Notes: generated by a model from the sequence alone, not told the origin. DNA of 64,000 nucleotides from Pyropia haitanensis (GCA_008729055.1 SDUX01000007.1:4757409-4821408), one strand, 5' to 3'. Shown: positions 10,193-22,013, counted from the stretch's first letter. Numbers and translations are program-made.

Positions 10193-11875
10193 TCATCGGG
10201 TCCCGTCCCCCGGCCGGCCGGCCCCGCCCAGCATGCCCGCCTCGTGCATGTACCGCACCGACGCGCCGATCGAGGCGGCCGCGTCGGTGGGCGCCAGCCG
10301 CAGCTCCCGCGCCGCCTTGGCCGACTCGTACCAGTGGTAGCGCGTCGAGACGGCCACCCGCTCGGCCGTGACCGAGGTGCTTCCCACCGCGTCGCCCACC
10401 GCGCCCAGCAGCAGTGCCAGAGGGGTAGGGAGCCACAGCCAGGGGGCGCGCCCGCCGCCGCCGCCGCTGCCGCCGCCGCCGCCACCGCCGCGGCCGCTGG
10501 CGGTGGCGGCGGCCGCTACCGCACCGTCCCCGGTGCGCGGCGGCGCGCCCATGGCCGCCGCCGCCGCGGCGGCCGGGTCAGCCCCCGCCGTCACGGCGGC
10601 GCCCGCCGCCGCAAACGCGCTCAGCAGCTGGTGGATGGTCACGTTGACACCGCCGAGGATGTAGGGCACCGCCTCCCGCCCCCCCGGTGGCAGCGCCACG
10701 TCGGCCGCCGCCACCAGCGCGCCCACCACCGCGTCGATCGCCACGACGTTGACCCCCCCCGACGTGTAGAGCGGCCACCGCCCCGCCGCCGCGCGGGCGA
10801 CCGTCCCCCGCGACGCCTTGGCCGCGTCCCCGTACCCGTACACGGTCGTCGGGCACGCGAGGATGGCGCCGCCGGGGAGCCGCCCGGCGGCCGCCGCCGC
10901 CGCCACCACCCCCGCCGCCGCCCGCTTGGTCGCCAGGTACCCGACCGCCCCGTCGGCGGCGGGCCGCCACGCGCCGCCGCCCGCCACGGCGGTCGCTTCG
11001 GTGAGAGGGGCGTCCGCGGGGGAGGCGAGGGAGCCCAGCGCTGCCACCGACGACAGGTGCACCAGCCGGGGGGTGGGCGGGAGCGGAGGGGCGTCGCCGG
11101 TGCCGCCGTCTGCGGCGGCGGCGGCGGCGGCGACGGCGGCGGCGGCGGCTGCCGCGGCCGACGCGGCGGCGACCGCGTCAACGACCGCGACGGTGCCGCC
11201 GACGTTGACGGCCTCCATGGCCGGCCGGCCGGCCGGGTGATACGCCACCACCCCCGCCGCGTGGTACACCACCGCCGGCGCGATGGCGGCGACGAGCGCC
11301 GCGACGGCGGCGCCGTCGGTCACGTCTACGGTGTGGACGGTCACCCCCGCGGGGGGCGGGGGAAGGGCGGCGGGGCGGGGGGGGGGTGGCGAGTCGGTGA
11401 CCCCGCCCGCGGGCCCGCCGTCGACAATGTCGGCGCCGTCGGCACCGCCGGCACCAGTGCCGCCGCGGCCGGCAGCCGCCGCGTGGACGGGCGCCGCCGC
11501 CGCCGGCGGCCGCCGGTACGTGGCGTGGACGGCGAGCGCGGGGTCGGCGGCGAGGCGCGCGACAAGCGCGCCGCCGATAAAGCCGCCGGCACCCGTGACG
11601 AGCACCGCTCGCCGGGGGGGCGGGGGCGTGACGCCACCGCCACCCGACCCCGCCGCGGCCATGACGGCGCGCCGCGGTGGTGGTCGCGGCGGTGAGGGTA
11701 GTGGCCGGCCAGGGCACCCGCCCGGCCAGGTGCCACGGGCGCCGCGTCGGACAGCCGGGGTTGCCACCGGGGTCACCAGGGGAGTGGGGGGGGGAAAGTC
11801 CCGCCGGCCCGCCCGCACGCGCCGCCGCCGGGGAGGCGGGAGGGCGGGCAAGGCGAGGGGGCCAACAAAGGCCAT
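10193..11875 (-). CDS. NAD(P)-dependent epimerase/dehydratase family protein (extended SDR, DFR/3beta-HSD-like), plastid leader
   Basis: 560 residues. The Rossmann motif VTGAGGFIGGALVARLA (TGxxGxxG) lies near residue 82. The active-site Ser region is VHLSSVAALG and the catalytic Tyr-x-x-x-Lys is in VGYLATKRAAA. ILACPTTVYGYGD is the conserved P-x-x-VYG strand, and the C-terminus has RYHWYESAKAARELRLAP, typical of dihydroflavonol reductase and hydroxysteroid dehydrogenase-like extended SDRs. Start chosen at 11875 because MAFVGPLALP plus an Arg-rich stretch looks like a red-algal plastid transit peptide; a second ATG at 11662 would give the bare enzyme. Poly-Ala and poly-Gly insertions enlarge the usual ~330-residue fold. 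The substrate cannot be told from sequence. Confidence 0.8.
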   Translation of the reverse strand: MAFVGPLALPALPPPRRRRVRAGRRDFPPPTPLVTPVATPAVRRGARGTWPGGCPGRPLPSPPRPPPRRAVMAAAGSGGGGVTPPPPRRAVLVTGAGGFIGGALVARLAADPALAVHATYRRPPAAAAPVHAAAAGRGGTGAGGADGADIVDGGPAGGVTDSPPPPRPAALPPPPAGVTVHTVDVTDGAAVAALVAAIAPAVVYHAAGVVAYHPAGRPAMEAVNVGGTVAVVDAVAAASAAAAAAAAVAAAAAAADGGTGDAPPLPPTPRLVHLSSVAALGSLASPADAPLTEATAVAGGGAWRPAADGAVGYLATKRAAAGVVAAAAAAGRLPGGAILACPTTVYGYGDAAKASRGTVARAAAGRWPLYTSGGVNVVAIDAVVGALVAAADVALPPGGREAVPYILGGVNVTIHQLLSAFAAAGAAVTAGADPAAAAAAAMGAPPRTGDGAVAAAATASGRGGGGGGGSGGGGGRAPWLWLPTPLALLLGAVGDAVGSTSVTAERVAVSTRYHWYESAKAARELRLAPTDAAASIGASVRYMHEAGMLGGAGRPGDGTR

Positions 11876-12177
11876 GGCAGCGGCCGCGGCGCGGAGACAG
11901 GTGGAGGTGGCCAGGCCCCCCGCCACCACCAACGCCGTGATCTCGAGCGATGCCGCCGTCGCCGCGGCCCGGCTGGCATCCCTCCCCCGCCAAAAGTCGA
12001 TTGCGCTACCGCTATAGCGGCGGCAGCCGGCCGTCGTCCGCGGGGCGGTGGGGCACCCACCACCACGGCGCAGCGGCCGCCGCGCCGCGGTTAGACGCCC
12101 GCCCATGATGGCAACGGCACGCATGGCCGGGTCGGCCCGGCCGTGCCCTCCGTCCCCCCCCCCCTCCACCAGCCGCG
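11876..12177. other. Short intergenic gap between dehydrogenase and ligase genes
   Basis: 302 bp, GC-rich. It must contain the dehydrogenase promoter and the LIG4 3' flank, both on the minus strand. No TATA-like or polyadenylation motif stands out. Confidence 0.4.
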
Positions 12178-12463
12178 TCAAACAAACGGCGGCAGCAGCC
12201 GCCGGTGCCGCACGCACGCCGCCACCCACCGCTCCGACACGACCGGCAGCGGCGCGGCGGCGGCGGCGGCGGCCCCCCCCCCGTCCCGCCACACCCGCCG
12301 CGTGTGGACGAGCGCGTGGGTGACGCGCCGCCCCGGCGGCGGCTCCCCCCCCCCCGGCGGCAGCCACCGCACCTCCCCCCCGTACGCCGCCACCGTCAGC
12401 GCGGCGGGCAGGGTGGGCGGCGGGTAGCCCGGCACGCCCGCCCATGCCGCGGGCCCGCCGGCC

Positions 12464-12511
<48 letters not shown>

Positions 12512-15500
12512 GGCACAGCGACGACGACGCCGACAAAGACGAGGCCCGCGGCGGACGCAAAGGCCGCCTCTGGCACGCCCGGCGGGTCCGCCGCGAGCGG
12601 CGCCAGCAGCGACGGGTCCGCGTCGACCGCCGCGGCGACGGCGGGCAGCGCGGCGGCGAGCGACGCGGCGGTCGTTGGCGCCCGCCACGGGTCGCCGACA
12701 ATGTCGGCGTACGCGGCGGCGGCGGCGGCCACGTCGGGGGGGGCGTAGAGGAGGTCGGGGGCGGTCAGCGGCAGCCGCCGCCCGGCCGCCACGCACGCGG
12801 TGATGTACGTGTCGCGGACGACCGCGCGCGGGCCGCCGGCGGTGGCCAGCGAGCGGGCGGCCGAGCGGCGGCCGCCGCCGCCGCCACCGCGCGGGCGGCT
12901 GCCAGGCACGGGGGGGAGCGCCGCTTGGCTGCCCGCGGCGGGGGTGCCCCCGGCGGCCACGCCCGGCAGCGAGCCGCCGCTGTCGCCAGCGGCGGTCCAC
13001 GGCGGGGCGGGCTGGGAGCCCGCGCTGCCGCCCGCCCCGCCCGCGTCGGCCGCGGCGGCCGCGTCGCCGCCGTCGGCGGCGGCGCACCAGCGGATCCACG
13101 CCGCCACCGTCACGTCCGCGGCCGACGTGGCGACCATGTACGTCACGCCCGGGTCCATATTCTGCCGCAGCGCCCCGCCCGCGGCGTGGATGGTGCGCTC
13201 CAGCGCGTGCTTGGCAGCCGCCTCGGCGGCGACGCGGAAGGTCATGCCCGCAAAGACCGCACTCGTCACCGCCACGGCGGACACGTCGGCAGAGCGAAAG
13301 GCGGGCGCGACGGTGCGGCGGCCGACCTTGGCAGGGTCGACCGCAGCGGGGGCGGCGGCCGCCCCGTCCGACGCCGCCTTGCGCTTTGCCCGCCCCGGCG
13401 CCAAGAGCATCATCTTGTCGGGGGGAGGCGGCGCGCCCTTCTCGTTTTTGCACAGCACCAGCTCCGCCCACGTCATTGCCTCGTGCCACGCCTTGTCGTG
13501 GCGGATGCGGACGACACGCGGGAAGCGCATGTTCATGCTCTCGTCCGACAGGGAGTAGCACTTGACGGTCAGGACGCACGAGTGTTCCGGTGACACCCAC
13601 ACTTGCGGCAAGTTGGAGCCCCGCATGGACGTGCCGGCCCAGTCGGCAAAGCACGCGGGCGCGCACTGCGGGTCGAACGGCTGCCAGTGGGGGGAGAGCA
13701 GCTCCTGTAGCTCCTCCAGCTGCTGGAAGCTGTAGCCGGCACCGACGCGGCCAATGACGCGGTAGCGCGTCGGGTGCGGCGCGGGGTCGTCCACCGCCCA
13801 GTCGGCGCCACCGCCCGGCGGCTCCTCCATCGCCACGCCCACGACAAACGTCGACGGCCGGCCGGCGCGGCTGCCGCCCGTGCGGGAGAGGCCCGTCCCA
13901 AAGTTGGCGCCCAGGATGAGCACGTCCAGGTCGGGGACGCCGCCCTGGAAAAAGTCCGGCTTGAGCTTGACCGACACCCGCGCGTCGCGGTCGTTGAGCA
14001 TGTAGCAGGCGACGGGGTTCTTGACGACGGCGCCCTCAAAGCCGGCGTCGACAAACCGCCACATGGCGGCCACCGCTTGCGCGGGCGCCTCGGCTCCGCG
14101 CACCTCTTCCCGGGTGACGCGCAGGATGCCGACAGCGCCGTCGGGAGTGATGAGCTTGCTCTTGCCCAGCACCGCAGAGAGGAGCTCCAGCCGCTGCTCC
14201 AGGGCCATGGTCAGCACCAGGTCGGGGTCGGGCGGGCGAGGGCGCTTGGGCAGGGGCGCACCGTCGTCCATGGCGTCGCCAAAGCGGGCGTAGGCCGCGC
14301 TGGGGGCGGCCGCCACTGCAGCCGCCGACTCGGCACGCGGCTTGTAGTAGAGGATGTCAAACACCATAAACATGAGCTTGTACGGCAGCTGCCCAAGCCG
14401 AGCCCGACCGTCGCCGCCGGCGCCGGCGCCGTCGCCGACGTCGACGCCCGTGTCGAGCACCCCTTCTTTCTCGCGGAGGGCGAGGGCGCGCTCCAGCTCC
14501 GTCAGCGCCGGGCGGATGTTGCGAAAGTCCAGTGGCGCCCCGTCCGAGGCGCCCCACATCAGCACCTCCCCGTCGAGCACCACCTCCTCGGCGGTCAGGC
14601 GGGGCGTCAGGCGCCCCAGCAGGCCCCCAAACACCTCTGTCGCGTCCAACCCCGACCGGTAAAAGCAGCGCACGGTGGACCCCCCCCCCGCCACGTGCAC
14701 CTGCAGGCGGTAGCCGTCAAACTTGGGCTCCACCAGCGCGTAGCCGGCGGCGTCGGTGAGCGTCGCGAGCACCTCCGTCAGCGGCGCGGCGCCCGTCGGC
14801 GGCGCCGCGCGCATCGGCCGCGCCGGCAGCAGCAGCCGCACCCGCTGCCGGTGCACCACAAACGCCGGGTCGGCGCAGTCGCGGACGACCACCCGCAGCG
14901 ACGAGACGCCCGCAAAGTGCCGCGCCGCCCGCCCGGGGTCGAGAAACTGCAGGACGGTCTGGCTGCTGGCGCCGAGGACGAGCTTGCTCAGCAGGATCTG
15001 CACCAGCCACTCGTTCTCGCTCGCCGACGCGCGGCGGAGGAGCTCCCCAAAGACCCGCCCCCGCGCGTCGGCCGCGGCGGCCGCCGCCGACCGCGGCGCC
15101 GCGGCGCCCAGCCCCGAGTGGCCGCCCCGGCCGCCCGCGCCGCGACCGCTGCCCGACCCACCCCCGGCCGACCCGCCGCGGTGCGTCCACCGCCCCGCCG
15201 CCCGCGCGTTGGCCACCAAGCTCTGCAGCAGCCGCTCCACGTCGCCGAGCGTCAGGCTCCCCACCGCCGGGCAGCGGCCGTCGAGCACCCGCCCGACGGC
15301 GGTCGGCAGGTGCCCGCCGCCGCCGCCGCCCCCGTCGAGCGTCTCGGGCTGGTTCCACCGCAGCAGCCGCGCCGCGTCGGGCGCGCCCGCCTGCAGGCCC
15401 ATCGCGCGCACGTACGCCTCGGCGATGGAGCGCTCCCGCAGGCCGTACGCGCCGCGGTCCGTGTCCAGGTCAGGCACCAGCAGGCGCGCGAGGAGGTACA

Positions 15501-16131
15501 CGTCTTGCCACGCCAGCCGACGGATGGGCGGCAGGTCGTCGTCGGGGGCGCCGCCGCCGCCGCCGGCGCCACCGCCAGAGGTGGCGGCGGCGGCGCCAGC
15601 GGCGCCGCCAGTGGCCGCGTCAGCAGGCGCGGGATCCCTTCCCCCCCGCCCCCCCGTCGCGGCGCGGGCGTTGCCTTCCCGAGCGGCGGCGACGATGGAG
15701 CCCCACAGCCGCCGCAGCGCGGCCACGGTTGCGTGCACGCCCCGCGCGGCGCGCATGTCGTCCAGGCCGGCGGTGAAGAGCGAAAACGGGACGGCCGCCA
15801 GGCCGGGCGTCAGGGGCGGTATCGCCGGCGGCGGCGGCGTCGTCGCCATTGTCGCCGTTGGCGGCGATGGGGCTGGCGGCAGCCCCGTCGCGACCGCCCC
15901 CACGGCGGCGGTGCCCCAGTCGGTCGCCGCGGCGAGCGTCGCGTCCATGGCCGCGTCACCGCCGTCTTCGTCGCCCAGCGACGCATCCACCAACGGGTCG
16001 CCCGCCACGGCCAGTGCCGCGTCCATGGCGGCCTCGGCGTCATCCCCCAGCGGCACATCCGGCTCCTCCGTGTCGGTCGTGTCCATTGCCGCCGCCGCCG
16101 CGCCCGCCGACGCCGCCACAGCCGCCATCAT
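12178..16131 (-). CDS. LIG4: DNA ligase IV
   Basis: 1,317 residues, one exon; longer than animal LIG4 (about 900) because of Ala/Gly insertions. ATP-dependent ligase that seals double-strand breaks in non-homologous end joining, normally with XRCC4. Visible motifs: adenylation motif I VEPKFDGYRLQVH near residue 470 (the Lys is the nucleophile); motif III DGEVLMW; motif IV GFEGAVVKNP; motif V VSVKLKPDF followed by DLDVLILGANFGTG; and PRVVRIRHDKAWHEAMTW, a LIG4-type segment. A first BRCT (ALERTIHAAGGALRQN...) lies near residues 940-1010 and a second closes the protein (VVSERWVAACVRHRRLLPPF). A (GCC)n tract at 12468-12510 codes poly-Gly just before the second BRCT core. Start at the first Met of a Met-Met pair; an Ala-rich, acidic leader follows. 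Confidence 0.92.
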
Positions 16132-16835
16132 CTTCTACGGCACCACAGCGGCCGTCAGTGGCGTGGCGAGGGGCGGGGGGGGGGGGGGGACGCACAGGGG
16201 AGAGGCGGGAGAGGGGGGGGGTGAACACAGGCGGCGGTGGCGGCACGCAGCGTACGCCGATGCGGGCCGGCCTCGCGCCAGCGCCAGCCGTCGACGCGGT
16301 GGGGCGGACGAGCCTGGGCGACAGACCGCGTATGCCGACGCGGGCGGCCGCGGCCGTAGGTCCAGAGCGCGGACCGACGCCCGGCGGTGCGCGTCCATAG
16401 CCACGGAGGGCGAGCCGTGGACGTTGGGACGGAGCAACCCAAGCGCCGCGCGTTCCGCGCAGCTGCTGCCTACGAACCGGAGCACGAGCACGTCGGATGC
16501 ACCCGGTACCGACAACCATTACAGTCGATGGAGAAATTACGGGAAAGTGCTCTCACTAGGCTGTTCGCCCAATGGCCTTGTCGTCCCGAAGACGATCCAA
16601 CGACCGAAATTCTAGATCCTCTCTTGCCCACAAAAACGGAGCTCAGAGGAGTGAAATCGCCTTGATCCTCCGCCTCTGCCTTGGCAATGGGATCGCCTCG
16701 AGCCCCGAGCTCCCCCATCACGGTGGCCCGTGAGCGGCCACCCAGTGCTCACTGAACCCTCTTCCCCGTCGCCACCTCCCGCCCTCCCGTCTCCCTCCCG
16801 CCGGCCCTGCGCTGGTACCCCCACGCCCCGCCACC
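16132..16835. other. Divergent promoter region between LIG4 and the allophanate hydrolase-domain gene
   Basis: 704 bp between start codons on opposite strands, so it should carry both promoters. The half next to LIG4 is G-rich with an 11-14 base G run near 16178. The middle (16480-16700) is more AT-rich and free of homopolymers. No motif is conserved enough to name. Confidence 0.45.
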
Positions 16836-17309
16836 ATGCACTTTGTGGTCTGCGGCCTGCACATGCGCGGCGGCGCGCTGACGCACCAGCTGGAAGCCGC
16901 GGGCGGCGTCTTTGTCCGCGACGCCGTGTCGGTCCCCCACTACACGCTCCACGTGCTGTCGCCGGCGGCGCCCGCGACGGGCGCCGCCAAGCCCGGCATG
17001 CTCTACCACCCACCCGGCGCCGCCGTCACCCCCCCCGCCACCGTTGCGGCGATCGCGGTGGAGGTGTGGGACATCCCCGACGCGGCGATCGGGCGCCTCC
17101 TCGCGGGCGTGCCGCCGCCGCTGGCGTTTGGGTCGGTGCGCCTCGCGGCGGCGGCGGCGGCCGGTGGCGGCGTGGAGGTGCTCCCCGGGTTTGTGTGCGA
17201 GGGGTGGGTGGCGCGCGACGGCGTCGCCGACGGCGTGTCGTGCGCGGATATTACGCACCACGGCGGGTGGCGGGCGTACGTGGCGTCGCTGGACAAGCGG
17301 GGTGGCTAG
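16836..17309 (+). CDS. Stand-alone allophanate hydrolase C-terminal domain protein
   Basis: 157 residues, start in a CCACCATGC context. It matches the C-terminal domain of bacterial allophanate hydrolases (AtzF, urea amidolyase) end to end: VVCGLHMRGGALTHQL at the N-terminus, a Tyr strand (HYTLHVL), AKPGML, VEVWDIPDAAIGRLL, VPPPLAFGSVRLA, LPGFVCEGW and the closing ADITHHGGWRAYVASL. In the full enzyme an amidase domain precedes it, and in a yeast enzyme this domain decarboxylates N-carboxycarbamate, the amidase product, in urea breakdown. Here it starts with its own ATG, with no amidase upstream and LIG4 diverging on the other side. It may work in trans with a separate amidase or have another role. 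The family is mainly bacterial, so gene transfer is possible (inference). Confidence 0.8.
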   Translation: MHFVVCGLHMRGGALTHQLEAAGGVFVRDAVSVPHYTLHVLSPAAPATGAAKPGMLYHPPGAAVTPPATVAAIAVEVWDIPDAAIGRLLAGVPPPLAFGSVRLAAAAAAGGGVEVLPGFVCEGWVARDGVADGVSCADITHHGGWRAYVASLDKRGG

Positions 17310-18133
17310 AGGCGCGCCCGCCCGGGGCGAGGTGCTGGTGGCAGGGGGAGGGGGGAGTGGATGTGTGGGGGGGGGGGAGGTAACGACACTAGAGGGGGGG
17401 GGTAACGACAAAGCAGGGGGTCGGCAGGTACGAAAACGTGGGGCGAGCCGGGCGCCACGGCAATAAGGGAGCAGGGGGAGGGAGACGACACCAGTCACGG
17501 GGAAGGGGAAAGCCAGGGATGAGCGTCGGAGGAGGCCCCCACGCGCACCGTGCGGGGCTTCCGTACAAAGCGATGGCCGGGGCTGACGTGGAGCGCCCGC
17601 CGCGGCGGCACCGCTGCCTCACCCGCGGTGCGACGTGGCACCCCGCTGTGCGGGGCGTGAATTTCGACCCCGCCCGCCCGCGGATCCTCTTGGCCGGCCC
17701 GGTGGCGGTGCAGGCGTTCCACGCCGGCAGGGAATGGATAGAAGAGATCGATCGCGTCGCTGCCACCGCCGCCGGTACCGCGGGTGGGCGCCTCCTTCCC
17801 CCCCCCGGCTGGTCGTCCGTCACCCCCTCCCCCCCTTTCCGCCCCCGGCGGCCGCTCGCCGTGCGCCCCGCCCCGACACCGACGGTGTGGACAACGGGGG
17901 CGTGGTGCCCCCTGCCGTTGCGCCCACTGCACCCGTGGCGCGCGGGCGTCTGCGGCGACGGCGCGGCGCTGGTCCCCCCCCCCCCCCCTTCCCGTCTCCT
18001 TCCCTGTCCCTTCCCCTTTTCCCCCTGTTTCCCTCTCTGCTGCCCACCTCCTCAACGCTCCCCCTGTCGGTTGTGCCTGGCGCGCGGCCGGGCGCGGCGC
18101 CCCTGGTTGGTCGCCGCTGTCGCCGCGCGCAGC
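17310..18133. other. Upstream region of the ABC transporter gene
   Basis: G-runs at 17345-17410, then a balanced stretch (17560-17780) whose plus-strand frame is open and reads like ordinary protein (GVNFDPARPRILLAGPVAVQ). That frame stays open into 18134. It may be an N-terminal extension, a separate small exon, or chance. C-runs and CT tracts follow at 17975-18070. Confidence 0.3.
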
Positions 18134-18310
18134 ATGCGCCGCGCGGCGGTCGCACCGGGCCGCTGGCGCGTCCGCGCGGCGGCGGCGGCGGAAGCGGCGG
18201 CGGCAGCCGCGGCGGCGGCCACTGGTGGCCCGCCGCGGCGGCTGCTGCTGCCGCCACCGTCTGTGGTGTCGCCCGCCGCCTGCCGGCCGCGCCCGGTCGA
18301 GCCGCCCGCC

Positions 18311-18356
<46 letters not shown>

Positions 18357-21048
18357 GGCGGGTGCTGAGGGGCGTGGCTGGTGCGCCGGGGGGGGGGGGG
18401 CACGGCTGCCGGCGCCCCCGACGCGCCTGGTGGGGGGGGGGGGTGGCCCCCACCGCCTCGGCTGGGGGGGGGGGGGGCGGGGGGGGGGGGGCTCGCTGCG
18501 GGCCTCGTTGGGGGGGGGGGGTTTGGCCGCGGTTGCTGTTGGGGGGGGGGGAGGCGGCGCGGTGCGCTGCGTGGCGACCTCTAACGCCAGCGGCGGCGGC
18601 GGCGGTGGCGGCCGCGGCGGCGGCGGCGGTGGCGGCGGTGGCGGCGGTGGCGGCGGCGAGGATGGCAGGGGCGGCGGCGGTGGCGGCGGCGGCGTCGGCG
18701 GGACGGGCGTTGGCGGTGGTGCCGGCGTGCCGCCCCCCCCCCCGCCCACCGGCAGCGACATTGACGTTGGCCCCGACGCGCAGGTGCCGCTGCGGCGGCT
18801 CTTCTCCCTCGCCGTCCCCGAGCGCGCGCGCCTGTCGGTGGCGCTCGGCGCGCAGCTGGTGTCGTCGGGCGCGACGATGGCCTTCCCGCTCGCGCTCGGC
18901 CGCATCGTCGACGCGGTGCAGCTGCCGGCCGCGACGGGCGCGGCGGAGCTCCACGCGCTGACGCTGGGGATGGGCGCCCTCTTTGGCATTGCCGCCGTCG
19001 CGACCGCCGTCCGCACGTCGACGCTGACGATTGTCGGGGAGCGGGTGTCCCGGCGGCTGCGCACCGACACCTTCACCGCGATCCTGCGGCAGGAGACGGC
19101 GTTTTTTGACAAGACCCAGTCGGGGGAGCTCGTCAACCGGCTGTCGGCCGACGCGGCGAGCGTCGCGTCGACGCTCACGGACAATGTGGCGCGCGCGCTG
19201 CGGGCGGCGGTGACGTCCGTGGCGGGCCTCGGCTGCGTCCTGTACCTGTCGCCGAGCCTGTCGCTCGTCGCGCTCGCCACCTTCCCGCCCATCGCGGGCG
19301 GCGCCTACTACTTTGGCCGCGCCGTCCGGGAGCTGTCGCGGCGGCTGCTCGACTCGCTCGCCGCCGCCACGCAGGTGGCGGCCGAGCGCATCGGCGCGGT
19401 CCGCGCGGTCCGCGCGGCGGGCGCCGAGGCGGTCGAGGCCGCCCGCTACGCCGCCGCCGTCGGGGACTCGTACGCGCTCGCGCGGCGGGTGGCGCTCGTG
19501 TCGGGCGCGTACAATGGGGGCATCTCGTTTGCGGCGCAGGCGAGCCTCCTGGGCGTCCTCGCCGTGGGGGGGGGGCAGGTCCTGTCGGGCGGGATGACCG
19601 TCGGCGAGCTGTCTGCGTTTGCCATGTACTCGGTGACGCTGGGGGGGGGGCTGTCCGCGATGGCGTCCTCGTACACCAACTTTACAAAGGCGCAGGGGGC
19701 GGGCGCGCGGATCTTTGCGGTCCTCGACCGGGTGCCGCGGGGGGACTCGTCGACGCTGTCGGCGGCGGGGGGGGAGGCGGGCGCGGCAGAGGGCGGCGCC
19801 GGCCTGGGCAAGGCGGGCCCCGACGGCGGTGGCGGGGGGGTTGGCGGTGGCCTCCGCGCCGCGTTTGCCGACGTGCTGGCCTTGCGCTCCTCGTGGCGGG
19901 ATGTGGGGGGCGTGCTGGGCGGCAGCGGCGGCCGCGTCGACGGTGGGGTGGGTGACCCCGCGGGGCGCGCGGCTGACGGTGGCGGCGGCGGGGCGGACCC
20001 GTCGGCGCCGCCGCCGCTGTGGGTGCCCCCCCCGGCGGCGGTCGAGGCGGCGCGCCGCCGCGCGCCCGGCGGCGGCGTCATCATCCCCGCCGACACGCCG
20101 CTGGACGTGGCGTTTGAGGACGTTTGGTTTTCCTACCCCGCCCGCCCCGAGGTGCCCGTCCTCCGGGGCCTCTCGCTCGAGGTGCCCGCCGGCTCTGTGA
20201 CCGCCGCCGTCGGCGCGTCGGGCTGCGGCAAGTCCACCCTGTGCCTCCTCCTGTCGCGCCTGTACGAGCCCGACGCGGGCCGCATCACCGTCAATGGGGT
20301 GGACCTTGCGCGCGTGCACCTGCCGTCGCTGCGCGACGCGGTGGCGACCGTCGCGCAGTCGCCGCACCTCTTTGACGGCACCGTCCGCGACGCGCTGCTC
20401 TACCCGTCGCCGCCCACCGACGCGGTGGCGGCGGCCGCTGCCGCCGGCGACGTGGCCGGCGTGGACGCGGCGCTGGCCGAGGCGCTCGCGGCCAGCGCGG
20501 CGGGCCCCATCTACGCTGGCCTCGGCGACGGCGTCCGCCTCGGCACGCGCGTCGGCGAGGGCGGCGCCGCCCTCAGCGGCGGCCAGCGCGCGCGCGTCGC
20601 GCTGACGCGCGCCCTCCTCCGCCGCGGCGGCGCGCTCACCACCGACGAGGCGACGGCGGGGCTGGACACGGCGTCCGCGCGCGCCGTCGGCGACGCCCTC
20701 CGCGCCGTTGCCGCGGGCGGCGCCGCCGTTGGCGGGCGTCCCCGCGTGGCGGTGCTCGTCGTTGCCCACCGCCTCGACGCGATGCGGCAGGCCGACACGG
20801 TGGCGGTGCTGCGGGCGGGGCGGGTGGTGGAGGTGGGGGGGTGGTCCGACCTGATCGCCGCCCGGGGGGTGCTGTACAAGATGGTACGCGAGGGCGGGCC
20901 GCGCCGGGGGGGGGTGCCGGCCGACCCGGCCGTGGCGGCCGCCGCCGCGGCGGCGACGGGCGCGGCTGGGGCGGGGGAGGGCGCCCTCGGGGGGGACGCC
21001 TGGGCGTCGAGCAGCCCGGAGGGGGGGCTGCGGCAGGGCGTGGAGTGA
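18134..21048 (+). CDS. ABCB-type ABC half-transporter (exporter), N-terminus uncertain
   Basis: One transmembrane domain plus one nucleotide-binding domain, as in mitochondrial, plastid or TAP-like ABCB half-transporters that work as dimers. The membrane domain begins near 18783 (VPLRRLFSLAVPERARLSVA) and includes TFTAILRQETAFFDKTQSGE and a GELVNRLSADAASV segment, typical of type IV exporters. A Gly-rich linker of ~120 residues follows. NBD: Walker A GASGCGKST at about 20214-20240, Q-loop TVAQSPHLFDGTV, signature LSGGQRARVAL, Walker B-side ALTTDEATAGLD, H-loop VVAHRLDAM. Catalytic Glu and His are present, but the usual Leu-Leu before DE is Thr-Thr. The proposed start at 18134 gives an Arg/Ala-rich leader (MRRAAVAPGRW) in a frame different from the core. 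G-runs at 18391-18551 probably hide a run-length error. Substrate unknown. Confidence 0.8.
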
Positions 21049-21457
21049 GCACCCGCGGCGCGCCCACCCAGTGTTGATTGCCGTGCCGCCGCACGCCGGG
21101 CGAGTGCTGGCGTGCGTCCCGCACGGGGGCGGCGGGTCTGGCAGCGCGCCGCCGCGCGGCGGCGCGGCGTCGCCGTTGCGGCTGGCGGCTGGCGCGTCCG
21201 ACGCGCTGGTGGATGGCGGCCGCCCCGCGCGGCGGCCGTCTGGCCAGAGGCCCGCGCGGCGTGGCGTCCCGCGGCGGGCGCCGCCACCCACCACCAGCGG
21301 CGGTGGCCACCCGCGCGGTCGCCGCGCCGCGCCGCCGCCGCCGCGTGCCGCCGCGGGCGCGCGCCACCGCCGCGCACGCACGCAGAGGGGCGGTCTGGGG
21401 GACGACGCGGTCGCGGCGTTTGGCGCTCCGCGGGCACGGACACGCGCCGAGCCGCGC

Positions 21458-21503
21458 GTATTTTTTTTTTTTGTTGTTGTTGCTGTTGTGGTTGTTGTCG
21501 TTG
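21458..21503. repeat. T12 plus (GTT)n microsatellite
   Basis: A run of T followed by imperfect GTT triplets (gttgttgttgctgttgtgg). It is one of the few AT-rich tracts in this neighbourhood. Confidence 0.8.
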
Positions 21504-22013
21504 GGAGTCCGTGCGGGTGACGCCGCCGCCGCGTGCCGCGGCGCGCCCGCCGGGGGGGTGGCGGCTCGGCGCCGCGTCCGCCGCGGCGGCGTGCGAGCGG
21601 CGGCGGCGGTGGCGCCGCGGGGGTGTCTGCTGCGCGCTGCGCTCCGCACGGCGGGGCGGTGCGCGGCTCCCCCCCCCCGCGCGCAGCGCGCGGCTGGCGC
21701 CCCAGCGAGGCCGCCACGGGGCCACGGGGTGGGACACGGCGGCGCGGCGGCGCGCGGCGCGACCGTCGGCCGTCGGCGCCCCCCACGCGCACCCCCCCCC
21801 CCCCCCCCCCGCCCGTGGCGGCTGCGGGGGGCTTCCCCCCCTGCCACCTCTCACGCCAGCACCGGTGCGCTGCGGCGCGCGCACACCGCCTGCCCTTGCG
21901 CTCTGGCCGCCGCGGCCGGCCGGCGGCGGCCCCCGGCATGGGCGCCACGCCCTTTAGCGGCCAGGGACCCCCAATGACCGCCGCCCTCCCCCCTCTTCGC
22001 CAGCCCGTCTCTC

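Noticed and set aside
10193..13666. Possible 1,157-residue version of the dehydrogenase
   Set aside because: The upstream ~600 codons are the out-of-frame shadow of the LIG4 3' half; the real start is at or after 11875.
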